Below are positions 15,062 through 22,784 of a stretch of DNA of 32,466 nt, one piece after another. The translations under genes and the position numbers were made by a program. The notes beneath the pieces are model-generated. The model was not told where the DNA came from. It saw only the letters and a program-made list of their open reading frames with translations, and made no database searches. The stretch covers positions 1 to 32,466 of the forward strand of contig CATJRT010000198.1 in assembly GCA_949742895.1 (NCBI GenBank), read 5' to 3'. The DNA is from an uncultured Eubacteriales bacterium (GTDB lineage: Bacteria > Bacillota_A > Clostridia > Oscillospirales > Oscillospiraceae). Position 1 is the first letter of the stretch, and each line of letters opens with the position of its first letter.

Positions 15062-17074
15062 TTATTCCCCGGCCATCTGGAAAAACTGGGCCGGCGTCAG
15101 CACCGTCACGCCCAGGCTCCGGGCCTTATCCAGCTTACCTCCGGCGTTTTCGCCGCACACGAGGTAATCCGTCTTGCCGCTCACCGAGCTGCCCGCATGG
15201 GCGCCCAGCGATTCAATCTTAGCGTTGATGCCGTTCCGGGTGTAGGGCTCCACCTTGCCGGTGACCACGACAGTCTTGCCCACAAAGGGGTTATCGAGGA
15301 CGGAAGGCTCCGGCTGGGCGGGCGGCAGTGTAATATGCACGTGTTCCCGCAGCACGCACCAAAAGTCCCAGTTCTTCTCCTGACGGAACCACTGGTAGAT
15401 GTTCTCATGCAGGGTATCGCCGAAGTCCGGCAGCTGGGTAAAGTCAAATCCGCTCATCACCGCCTCCTCAAATTTTTCCAGGCTGCTGTGAAACTGCTTT
15501 GCCAGCGTCCGGCTGGCGGTATTGCCGATCATGGGGATGTCCATGGCGATGAGATACCGCTCAAAAGTGGTGTCCCGGCTGCGCTGGATGGCGTCCCAAA
15601 GATTTTGCCAAGATTTCTCACCAAAGCCGTCCATCTGGACGATTTCATCCTTGTGGCTGTCCAGTTCATAAATGTCCAGTCTATCGTGGAGTAATCCCCA
15701 GCCGATCAGCTTTTCCAGCGTAGCCTCGGACAGCCCTTCAATATCCATTGCCTTTTTTCCGGCGAAGTGAACGAACTGCCGCAGGCGGCGGGTAGCGCAG
15801 TCCGGGTTGTCGCAAAACAGCGTTTTGATAATCCGTTCCACGCCATTTGCCACACTCCTGGTTTCGTGGATGCGTGTGGGGCTGCTACAGCAGGGGCAGT
15901 ATTTGAGCGCGGCCGGCTCCATGTTGAAGCTCCCCCGTTCCAGATTTTCCTCCACCTGGGGGATGATCTGGTTCCGCTTGGACACCAGCACACGATTCCC
16001 CGGCATCAGCTCCAGCCCCTCGATGAAGGAGAGGTTGTGTAAGCTGGCCCGGGACACGGTACAGCCGCCAATCTCCACAGGACGCAGGACGGCCACCGGG
16101 GCGATTTCCCCGGTACGGGTGGGGTTCCACTCAATGCCGATGAGCTTGGTTTCATACAGCTCGTCCTCGAACTTGTAGGCCAGACCGTCTTTATAATGGT
16201 GCCCGGTGCGCCCGCAGCTTTTGGCGTAGACGATATCGTCATAGGTCACCACGATGCCGTCGATGGGGATATCGTTCTCCTGGGCGTACTGGCGCAGATT
16301 TTCAATGCCGCTCTCCACTGCCCTCTGGGAGGGTATAGCCTTGGACACCAGACGTTTGCATACTTGGAAGCCCAGTCCGGGCAGTTTAGACAGCCGCTCG
16401 GATTTCCGTGGAAGTTCATCGAACCCCTCCAGCACGCTGAACGGCATGAAGGTCACCCGGCGCTCCCGGCACACCTCGGCGCTGAGCAGCCGGACAGACC
16501 CGGCGGCCAGATTGCGCCCGTTCTTGTAGGGCTCGCCGCCGCTGTCCACCAGGGTGCCCTTCAGCTCCTCGAAGTCGCTGGGCCGGATGAACGCCTCCCC
16601 GGTGACCACCAGCCGCCCCGTGTATGGGACGTTGCCCGGGATGCCGCTGATTCCCCGGACGTTGTGGGTGATGATCTCACCCTCGTCCCCGTTGCCCCGG
16701 GTGGCCGCTTCCATCAAAACGCCATTTTCATAGGTGAGCTTGACGGTGAGACCATCCAGCTTCAGCATAAGCATCACAGGCTGGTTTCCAATGAAAGAGC
16801 ACACATCCTCTACCTGCTTGGTCTTGTCCAGGGACAGGAGCGGAATGGCGTGGGTCGTTTTTTCCAGCTTGTCCACCGCAGGCCAGCCCACCGTGATGGT
16901 GGGGGAGTTGCCCATCCTCATGCCCAGGGCCTTCTCCACCTGGGCCAGCTCGTCAAAGAGCTGGTCGTGCACCGCGTCCTCTATCGTGGGGGCGTTAAGG
17001 GCGTAATATTCATAACGGCAGCGGTTCAGAAAGTCGGTCAGCGTCCGCAGCCGGTTCAGATCGTTTTGTTCCAT
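15062..17074 (-). CDS. ligA: NAD+-dependent DNA ligase, full length
   Basis: This 670-residue ligase seals nicks using NAD+. The N-terminal Ia domain contains YEYYALNAPTIEDAVHDQLF, and HAIPLLSLDKTK precedes the adenylation motif LKLDGLTVKL with K105. The OB domain follows (WNPTRTGEIAPVAVLRPVEI), then a four-Cys zinc finger (CPCC and CDNPDC near 395-425), helix-hairpin-helix repeats and a C-terminal BRCT domain (GKTVVVTGKVEPYTRNGI). All domains of the housekeeping enzyme are present, yet it is encoded within the element's replication operon. It is therefore probably a second, element-borne ligase. AGGAGG precedes the ATG. Confidence 0.92.
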   Translation of the reverse strand: MEQNDLNRLRTLTDFLNRCRYEYYALNAPTIEDAVHDQLFDELAQVEKALGMRMGNSPTITVGWPAVDKLEKTTHAIPLLSLDKTKQVEDVCSFIGNQPVMLMLKLDGLTVKLTYENGVLMEAATRGNGDEGEIITHNVRGISGIPGNVPYTGRLVVTGEAFIRPSDFEELKGTLVDSGGEPYKNGRNLAAGSVRLLSAEVCRERRVTFMPFSVLEGFDELPRKSERLSKLPGLGFQVCKRLVSKAIPSQRAVESGIENLRQYAQENDIPIDGIVVTYDDIVYAKSCGRTGHHYKDGLAYKFEDELYETKLIGIEWNPTRTGEIAPVAVLRPVEIGGCTVSRASLHNLSFIEGLELMPGNRVLVSKRNQIIPQVEENLERGSFNMEPAALKYCPCCSSPTRIHETRSVANGVERIIKTLFCDNPDCATRRLRQFVHFAGKKAMDIEGLSEATLEKLIGWGLLHDRLDIYELDSHKDEIVQMDGFGEKSWQNLWDAIQRSRDTTFERYLIAMDIPMIGNTASRTLAKQFHSSLEKFEEAVMSGFDFTQLPDFGDTLHENIYQWFRQEKNWDFWCVLREHVHITLPPAQPEPSVLDNPFVGKTVVVTGKVEPYTRNGINAKIESLGAHAGSSVSGKTDYLVCGENAGGKLDKARSLGVTVLTPAQFFQMAGE

Positions 17075-17092
17075 AAAATTTTCCCCTCCTAT

Positions 17093-17791
17093 TCAGGCCG
17101 AAGCCTTTTTCTGTCCGTTAGCCGGTTCCAACTGACGCTCCGGGGCAAATTTTTTGCCCTCGGCATAGCCGACTTTGGCATAGTCCGACCGCCAGCCGGC
17201 GCCCTTTGGCGCATCATAATGGCTTTTCTTTTCCAGCTTTGCAACAGCATCCTGGACTTGCTGGGGAAGCATCATAACAAGCCCCCATTCCTGATGCTGT
17301 TCCTCTTGCGCCTCAAACGCCTCATTCAGCCCCCGGGAAAAAGCCCAGCCAAAGGTGTTGCACATCTCGCGGATGTCTTTTGCGCTGGACCGATGGCGTT
17401 CTATGGATCTGATCTTCTTGCAGCGCATTTTGACATAGTCATAGGCGTATAAAAACACCCTCCGGCAGACCTCGAAATCATCCTCCAGGCCAATGAAGCC
17501 CATCACCCCTTTCTTTGCCTTGGGGGCTACACTGCGGAATGTCACGCAGCAATAGCGCTTGGCGATGGTGTTTGCCAAAGGCACGACCCAGGTGTCTGTC
17601 ATCTTGGTACATTCCACACCAACGGTGCGTTTGACTGTATGCGTCTGGGCCTGCCCCTGGCACTCCTCCAGGCTGAGCTTGTGCTTTGCCATCAGCTCCC
17701 GGGCCTTCAGCAGCGCCTCTTGCGCCTCCTTCTCATTGGGGCTGGTGGACAGGGCCAGCAGCTTTGCAATTTTATCCTTGGCTGTACTCAT
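17093..17791 (-). CDS. DUF2786 protein
   Basis: This 232-residue protein has the DUF2786 signature at its N-terminus: KIAKLLALSTSPNEKEAQEA followed by LLKARELMAKHKLS. The middle part (DTWVVPLANTIAKRYCCVTF) and a helical basic section (YAYDYVKMRCKKIRSIERHR) follow. The family is frequent in phages and integrative elements, with no proven activity. It lies 18 bp before the ligase gene and overlaps the upstream small gene by ATGA, so it is translationally coupled. Confidence 0.82.
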   Translation of the reverse strand: MSTAKDKIAKLLALSTSPNEKEAQEALLKARELMAKHKLSLEECQGQAQTHTVKRTVGVECTKMTDTWVVPLANTIAKRYCCVTFRSVAPKAKKGVMGFIGLEDDFEVCRRVFLYAYDYVKMRCKKIRSIERHRSSAKDIREMCNTFGWAFSRGLNEAFEAQEEQHQEWGLVMMLPQQVQDAVAKLEKKSHYDAPKGAGWRSDYAKVGYAEGKKFAPERQLEPANGQKKASA

Positions 17792-17988
17792 ATGTCACAC
17801 TTCCCTTGCCCGGCATATCTGCCGAAATTAAGTTCATGTACGGCGCGGCTGATTTCCTCATCATCATCCCAGCCGGTGCGCAGGATGGGTTCCCCGCACA
17901 CCCGCACGGATACCTTCCCGCTGCGGATCAGCAGCAGCACATCGGAGCGCTGGGCGCAGATAATTGCCAAATTACCGAGTTCTTTCAT
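17788..17988 (-). CDS. Small hypothetical protein (66 aa)
   Basis: This is a 66-residue protein (MKELGNLAIICAQRSDVLLL, then RSGKVSVRVCGEPILR). I chose the ATG at 17988 because AAGGAGG lies eight bases before it. An ATG six codons earlier sits on the stop codon of the preceding gene. It has no recognised domain. It sits between the sigma-like gene and the DUF2786 gene and overlaps the latter by four bases. Confidence 0.65.
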   Translation of the reverse strand: MKELGNLAIICAQRSDVLLLIRSGKVSVRVCGEPILRTGWDDDEEISRAVHELNFGRYAGQGKCDI

Positions 17989-18005
17989 TTCCAAAGCCTC
18001 CTTCA

Positions 18006-18368
18006 TCAAGCCGCGACCCGCATTTCCCAATACGGGTCGGATTCTGTCAAAGCGTCTATAGACGCTACCGCATGGGGCAGGTAGTGGGGCGCATCCCGGA
18101 AGCCATACTGCGCCCGGGAGCTGCTGCACGTTCGCAGGGCAAAGCCCAGGCTCATAAAGATATAGCCCTTCAAACTGCCGTTGACCTTTTTGGCGGGGTC
18201 ATACAGATCCACCGCCCGAATCAGCCGCACAGCCAAAGACTGGTACACATCGTCCCACTCCAGGCGGGCGGCCCGGATCAGGGTATAATTCTGCCGCATC
18301 ACGCTGTCGATACACCAAAGATGCTGCTCCACCAGCGCGTTGCGCTGTGCAATAGATAAATTTCCCAT
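18006..18368 (-). CDS. Sigma-70 region 2-like protein lacking regions 3/4
   Basis: This 120-residue protein resembles region 2 of a sigma-70 factor: an N-terminal helix with VEQHLWCIDSVMRQNY, then LEWDDVYQSLAVRLIRAVDL and YDPAKKVNGSLKGYIFMSLG, as in the core-binding and -10-recognising helices. There is no region 4 DNA-binding part; the protein ends soon after (ASIDALTESDPYWEMRVAA). It could be a minimal sigma factor, a modifier of RNA polymerase or an anti-termination-like helper. The assignment rests on pattern only. ACAAGGAG precedes the ATG. Confidence 0.65.
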   Translation of the reverse strand: MGNLSIAQRNALVEQHLWCIDSVMRQNYTLIRAARLEWDDVYQSLAVRLIRAVDLYDPAKKVNGSLKGYIFMSLGFALRTCSSSRAQYGFRDAPHYLPHAVASIDALTESDPYWEMRVAA

Positions 18369-18387
18369 TTTATAATTCTCCTTGTCT

Positions 18388-18421
18388 GGCAGGGCGTGCC
18401 CAAAATGAGACGCGCCCTGCC
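18388..18421. repeat. Intercistronic hairpin between PcfJ-like and sigma-like genes
   Basis: GGCAGGGCG (18388-18396) pairs exactly with CGCCCTGCC (18413-18421) across a 16-nt loop. It lies directly before the ribosome site of the sigma-like gene. No T-tract follows on the minus strand. Confidence 0.6.
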
Positions 18422-18430
18422 GAATTGATT

Positions 18431-20608
18431 TTAGGCGGCGGTTTCCATCAGGTCGGCGGTCAACACATCAACCAATCGCTGACCTGATAAACCTCCGGCA
18501 CGGATAACGACGTTATCCTTCCGCAACTGCTCAAATTCCTGCTCGCGCAGGACCTTGCTCACGGCGGCGGCCTTGCGGTCGTCCTCCGTCAGCCGTTTGG
18601 CTATGACCTTCTGCCACGTTTTGAGGAATCTTGTGATGATTTTTTCATCCGAATCCACTCGGTTGAATTTGCCGCGCTTCTGCCGGACGCTCCCGCCCGG
18701 TTCGACCTCCAGCGTGTAGTAGGGAACGTCAGGGCTGGATGCCTTGCGCAAAAACAGAATAAATGTCTCTCTCTGCTGTATGCGGTCCCAATAACAGTCC
18801 TGGTTCCCGACACAGTGATTCAGCGCATCGCCCTCCACAATGATGTCAAGGACGCCATTGGGCACGATCACAGCAAAATCCTTATTCTGATACTCATACT
18901 TCTCTTTGATGGAGCGGCAGATTTCATCCACCTTTGGAAATTTTTCCAACACCTGTTTGGCCCAAGGCTCTTTGGCTTTCCTTTTGCAGCGCAGCACCAG
19001 CTCGTCATGCCGCTTGTAAAGCAGCCGGGCACGGTAGATGATCTCGTCGCTGGTGTCCAGCTTCAGCCGTTGCGCCATGGAGAGATAGTCCCTCCATGTG
19101 GTGAACACATCCCGAACCGATTCACCGCTGGCCGACATTTGCTTTTTCAGGTAATTGCACACCTGGAGCGGACTCATCCGGTCTGAGATGAAAGACAGGT
19201 CGCTCGGCCTGATCCCCCAGCTGCTGAAGCTTTGGATCACCTCGTCATCCCAGATTGTATCCTGCTCTTTCTCCCACTGGAGCCAGGACAAGAAAACGTT
19301 TCCGCCATCGTGCCGGCGCAGCCGCCCGAGCCGCTGGCCGTCGATGTTCATAGCCTTGGCCAAACCGCGGCCCTGCGGCCCCCTAAAGACGTCATTGAGG
19401 AGACCCTGAGCAGAGGCACACTCCGATGTCAGTTTGGGCAGGCCGGCCTTTGAAAGCAGCTCCAGGCAAGTGTTTGTTCTCAGTGTATAGAAATAATCGT
19501 CGGGTTTCATCGTCATATGGTTGCCGCGCAAATATTCAAGCAGCCCGGACCGGGGCAGCATCGTCCGCACCAGATGGGGCAGATTTTTCCCGTAGACTCT
19601 CCCCGGCTTGTTGCCCTGCTCGTAATAGTGGTGTTCCGGACTGTAATAAGAGGTGCTGGGCACCCCGGCGATCCACCGGCATACCTTGTTTTTGAACCAT
19701 CCCCAATAGTAGAAGCGCACATCGAGTTTGGAATCATAAATGGAACGAAGCTTTTCGCGGCACTCCACTGTCCCTGTGGCCCAGGTGCCGCTTGTGTAGA
19801 TCCGCTCCGCCCAGAACTCCCGGACGACAAATCCGTCCGGCCTCTTTTGAAGCAGATAGACGCAGTTGATACCTGTGGACACCCGATAGCCCATTTTGCC
19901 AATAGACTTATATGTGACTGCCCGGCGGCAAACAGGGCACCGGCCCTCCTTGTTGTGTTTAGGCTTTTGGGTCAGGGGCACATCCTTTTCACAATAGGTG
20001 CAATGGCCCTCTTTGACGCCCCGCCGCTGATAACGGTAGAACATGAAGTTCTGCGGGATGCCCACCTTTTTTACCCAGCGGTCCCAATCCTTGGGTACAT
20101 CGGGAATAGAGCTGAGGTCGGTGTCCCAGGGGTCCGTCATCTTTTTGTGGCGGCGTGCCAAAGCCTCCTCGCCCAGCTTATCCTGATATTCCAGCACGCC
20201 GCCATACCCATCCTGCCCAGTGCCGAGATAGGTCTGAACCGTCTTTTTGTCGGCCGGAGACATCCATGTGCCATCGGTGGCTCTGATATAATGCGGCCAG
20301 TCCAGATGCTCCGCCTTTGCCGTTGTCCATTTTTCCTCAATGCGGTTATAGGTGATAAACTTCTTGTTGGCATGGTCGAGAAACACCTCATAAGACGGCT
20401 TGGAGGCGCCGGCCCGAAGGCTGTCCGGGAAAAAGAGCGACACTTTGAGGATGTCCCCCTCCACCCGGCAGCGGGCGTATAAGGAATATTTACGGTATTC
20501 ATACGGATAGGCTCCAAGCCGTTTCTGAGGCTTGTCCTCCCGCGCGAGTTTGAACATCTTAGGCGTTGCGTTCAGTGCGCGCAGCGCCAACAGCGCCTTT
20601 TTAATCAT
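18431..20608 (-). CDS. PcfJ-like protein
   Basis: This 725-residue protein carries the PcfJ-type C-terminal region with DALNHCVGNQDCYWDRIQQR, FILFLRKASSPDVPYYTLEV and RQKRGKFNRVD. The N-terminal half is unique to larger versions and includes a zinc-ribbon-like pair (CTYCEKDV and CPVCRRAV, near 205-230). PcfJ was first named in the pCF10 conjugation region, but the family is widespread in phages and elements without transfer genes and has no proven activity. It overlaps the preceding gene by eight bases, and PcfK-like and DUF7666-like genes lie upstream. Confidence 0.8.
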   Translation of the reverse strand: MIKKALLALRALNATPKMFKLAREDKPQKRLGAYPYEYRKYSLYARCRVEGDILKVSLFFPDSLRAGASKPSYEVFLDHANKKFITYNRIEEKWTTAKAEHLDWPHYIRATDGTWMSPADKKTVQTYLGTGQDGYGGVLEYQDKLGEEALARRHKKMTDPWDTDLSSIPDVPKDWDRWVKKVGIPQNFMFYRYQRRGVKEGHCTYCEKDVPLTQKPKHNKEGRCPVCRRAVTYKSIGKMGYRVSTGINCVYLLQKRPDGFVVREFWAERIYTSGTWATGTVECREKLRSIYDSKLDVRFYYWGWFKNKVCRWIAGVPSTSYYSPEHHYYEQGNKPGRVYGKNLPHLVRTMLPRSGLLEYLRGNHMTMKPDDYFYTLRTNTCLELLSKAGLPKLTSECASAQGLLNDVFRGPQGRGLAKAMNIDGQRLGRLRRHDGGNVFLSWLQWEKEQDTIWDDEVIQSFSSWGIRPSDLSFISDRMSPLQVCNYLKKQMSASGESVRDVFTTWRDYLSMAQRLKLDTSDEIIYRARLLYKRHDELVLRCKRKAKEPWAKQVLEKFPKVDEICRSIKEKYEYQNKDFAVIVPNGVLDIIVEGDALNHCVGNQDCYWDRIQQRETFILFLRKASSPDVPYYTLEVEPGGSVRQKRGKFNRVDSDEKIITRFLKTWQKVIAKRLTEDDRKAAAVSKVLREQEFEQLRKDNVVIRAGGLSGQRLVDVLTADLMETAA

Positions 20609-21155
20609 GGTTTTCCACCGCCCTTTCCTTCAAATCCGCGTCATACCAGACATTTGGTTTGGCGCGTTTCCCATCTACACAAATCAAGGTAACCTGTTCA
20701 ATCCGGTGCGGTCCCGGCCCCTCTTTAGCGAGGGCCAGAATGCTGTTCCGTTTCCCCATGGCAACGGGGTCGGCGCCCCGCACAACCACATAACCGTTCG
20801 CTTCTGCCATGCCCTGGTCTCTGCGCACATGGCGGCTGCATTTCCGGCTGGGATGGTCGTACATATAGGCCAGCGCATGGAGAAAAAATTCCTCCCGACT
20901 CAGCTTTTTCCGAATGGTCAGCTCCGTACAGGCAATCTTGCTGTCAACGGCGTCCTCATCCACATCGCCCCCGGCATCCACCAGATAATATTCAGACTGC
21001 TCCATATTGGGGTAATAGGTCAGGCAGTCCAGCGGATTCTCCGCACAGTGGAAACCGTTTGCGGTGCAGTTGGCCTTGTCCGTCACATTGAGGCCCATCA
21101 CAAACTGATAGCCCCGGCAGATCAGGCCGGGAGCAAAACCCTTGTAAGCGATCAT
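20601..21155 (-). CDS. DUF7666-like mobile-element protein
   Basis: This 184-residue protein starts MIAYKGFAPGLICRGYQFVM and has CTANGFHCAENPLDCLTYYP, a pattern typical of phage-type proteins annotated DUF7666. DSKIACTELTIRKKLS follows. The C-terminal part (YVVVRGADPVAMGKRNSILA) continues with no known motif. The function is unknown. It is tightly packed, overlapping both the PcfK-like gene upstream (four bases) and the PcfJ-like gene downstream (eight bases), which suggests the three act together. Confidence 0.65.
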   Translation of the reverse strand: MIAYKGFAPGLICRGYQFVMGLNVTDKANCTANGFHCAENPLDCLTYYPNMEQSEYYLVDAGGDVDEDAVDSKIACTELTIRKKLSREEFFLHALAYMYDHPSRKCSRHVRRDQGMAEANGYVVVRGADPVAMGKRNSILALAKEGPGPHRIEQVTLICVDGKRAKPNVWYDADLKERAVENHD

Positions 21156-22066
21156 CCCGCCTTCCCCTCCGGCATGACAAAACCGCCAAAGGAGATTTGG
21201 TCATCTCCGTCCTGCTTTTTCGGTTCAGCGGGCTTGGTGTCCTTTTTGGCCGCGCCTTTTTCACTGTCCTTTTTGTCGGACTTCCCTTTGCCTTTACCGG
21301 ATTTCCTTGTGGTTGCGGCAGATGTGCCCCGATAGGGTTTGGGGACAAACTTCTCCTCGTCCACATGGTCCTCTTTGGCATCCGGGTCGTTGAAATAGTC
21401 CTCGGCCCACTGGTAGCACACCCCCGGCGGTATATCGCAGCTATATGCCGGCGTCTCCCTGCTGGGGGTAATGCCCTTGGCCTTCATCTCGTCCTGCACA
21501 TACTCCCAGGCTTTGCGGTTGATGTACTGGTGGCAGCGGATCATGTTTTTGCGGGGCTGCATGACCTTCCGGGCAAAGGCCGGATTTTCCAGGCATTTGG
21601 TCTGGATATGTTCCATCACACACTCCATCATCTGGCGGCGGGTCAGTTTCTCGGTGTCGGCGCTGACCCGCAGCGTGGAGGCGGCCAGCACCTCATCGTC
21701 CGTCATAGCGTCCACCTTGGCGATTTGAAGCAGCTCGTCCGCCTTTTTCTTCTTCTGCTCAGCCTCCCACTCGGCCTTACGTTTGGCCTCGGCCTCCTCA
21801 TGGGCCTTGCGCTTGGCGTCCTCATCCGCCGCCTCGTCTGCCGCAGGCTTGGAATCGCCCTGGTCAGCGGCCTCGGCATCAGGCTGGGACGGCTCCGCCG
21901 CCTGAACAGGTTCGACCAGGGCGGCGTCCGCCTGCTGATCCACATCTTCTGCGCCAACAGGCTCTACGGCCCCACAGCTGTCGCCGTCCTCGAAAAAGGC
22001 GTCATCGCCCTCCTGCGGCCCACTGCCGTACCTCATTTCGATGTCCAGCTCTGAATAAGCTCCCAT
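21152..22066 (-). CDS. PcfK-like protein with long acidic/charged N-terminus
   Basis: This 304-residue protein has a low-complexity acidic and Ala-rich N-terminal 80 residues, then a Lys/Glu coiled coil (KRKAHEEAEAKRKAEWEAEQ). The PcfK-like core is at about 115-235: RRQMMECVMEHIQTKCLENP, then HQYINRKAWEYVQDEMKAKG and VCYQWAEDYFNDPDAKE. A Lys-rich tail ends in DDQISFGGFVMPE. PcfK proteins commonly sit beside PcfJ, as here. The function is unknown; a nucleic-acid-binding scaffold is plausible. AGGAGG precedes the ATG. Confidence 0.75.
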   Translation of the reverse strand: MGAYSELDIEMRYGSGPQEGDDAFFEDGDSCGAVEPVGAEDVDQQADAALVEPVQAAEPSQPDAEAADQGDSKPAADEAADEDAKRKAHEEAEAKRKAEWEAEQKKKKADELLQIAKVDAMTDDEVLAASTLRVSADTEKLTRRQMMECVMEHIQTKCLENPAFARKVMQPRKNMIRCHQYINRKAWEYVQDEMKAKGITPSRETPAYSCDIPPGVCYQWAEDYFNDPDAKEDHVDEEKFVPKPYRGTSAATTRKSGKGKGKSDKKDSEKGAAKKDTKPAEPKKQDGDDQISFGGFVMPEGKAG

Positions 22067-22093
22067 TTTGCACTTCCTCCTTATTTTTAATGG

Positions 22094-22138
22094 AAAAGGG
22101 GCGCAGTCCGGCTCATTAGCCGAATCTGCGTCCCTTTT
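22094..22138. terminator. Terminator-like hairpin inside the long operon
   Basis: AAAAGGG/CCCTTTT, CGCAG/CTGCG and CGGCT/AGCCG make a long imperfect stem with flanking A and T tracts. It lies between the 81-codon gene and the PcfK-like gene. A working terminator here would cut the operon unless read through. Confidence 0.65.
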
Positions 22139-22147
22139 TCTGTCTGC

Positions 22148-22393
22148 TCAAACCGCGTAGACCAGTGTGCTGAACGGGTCGAGACACCAGCACACCAGCT
22201 CCGGGTATTGGGCGGCCTTTCGTTGAATCTCCTTCTGGACGGCCAGGGCCGGACCCTCGTCATAGGGCCAGCCCCAGCCGTCCCACACCATGGCAGTGAA
22301 ATAGCGGCTCCCGGGGGAGCGGCGCACTTCAGCCCCCAGCTCCCGGCAAACCACACACATGGCGTCCAGCGGCTGCTCCTGCTCTTCAGGCAT
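22148..22393 (-). CDS. Small hypothetical protein (81 aa)
   Basis: This is an 81-residue protein with a CVVC pair (residues about 13-16) and a Trp-rich segment (YFTAMVWDGWGWPYDEGPA). I do not recognise it. Its ATG overlaps the end of the primase gene by eight bases, so it is likely translated by coupling. A terminator-like hairpin follows it. Confidence 0.65.
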   Translation of the reverse strand: MPEEQEQPLDAMCVVCRELGAEVRRSPGSRYFTAMVWDGWGWPYDEGPALAVQKEIQRKAAQYPELVCWCLDPFSTLVYAV

Positions 22394-22784
22394 CCCCGCT
22401 CACATCCCTCATAGGCTCGGCTTGCGCGGCATCGAACTGGACGGGGGTGTAACCCACCGTATCGCAGTAGAAAAACGAACGGTCCTCCCCCTCATACAGC
22501 TCCACAATGTCCGACATGGACAGGCTGTGCCCTTGATAGCCCTCCGGCAGATGGTCATTGCACCGGATGAAAATACGCTCCAGCACAGAATCATCCGTCT
22601 CGCCCTCTGCCCGGATCAGCTCCCCGTCATAGACCAGCCGGTAGCTGTCCGCCGGGGGCTGCTGATAACCTGCCTTGCGCATGGTCTCCAGGCTGCGGAA
22701 GGCGAAGGGATAGGTCTTGATGCTCTCCAGATTTAACTGGTACACCCGGTACCGCTGGGTGCGGCCTGTCTCGTTGTGATTCAT
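22386..22784 (-). CDS. Possible internal start giving a separate YodL-domain protein
   Basis: Inside the primase frame, ATG at 22784 (MNHNETGRTQRYRV) is preceded by AAGGAG at good spacing. Translation from here would yield the YodL domain alone, 132 residues, from the same mRNA and frame. This could be a genuine dual product, or a relic of two genes that fused by loss of a stop codon. Confidence 0.4.
   Translation of the reverse strand: MNHNETGRTQRYRVYQLNLESIKTYPFAFRSLETMRKAGYQQPPADSYRLVYDGELIRAEGETDDSVLERIFIRCNDHLPEGYQGHSLSMSDIVELYEGEDRSFFYCDTVGYTPVQFDAAQAEPMRDVSGDA

Noticed and set aside
18431..22066. PcfJ and PcfK names suggest a conjugation region.
   Set aside because: The families are named after a conjugative plasmid but occur widely in non-conjugative elements. 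No relaxase or secretion gene is visible.
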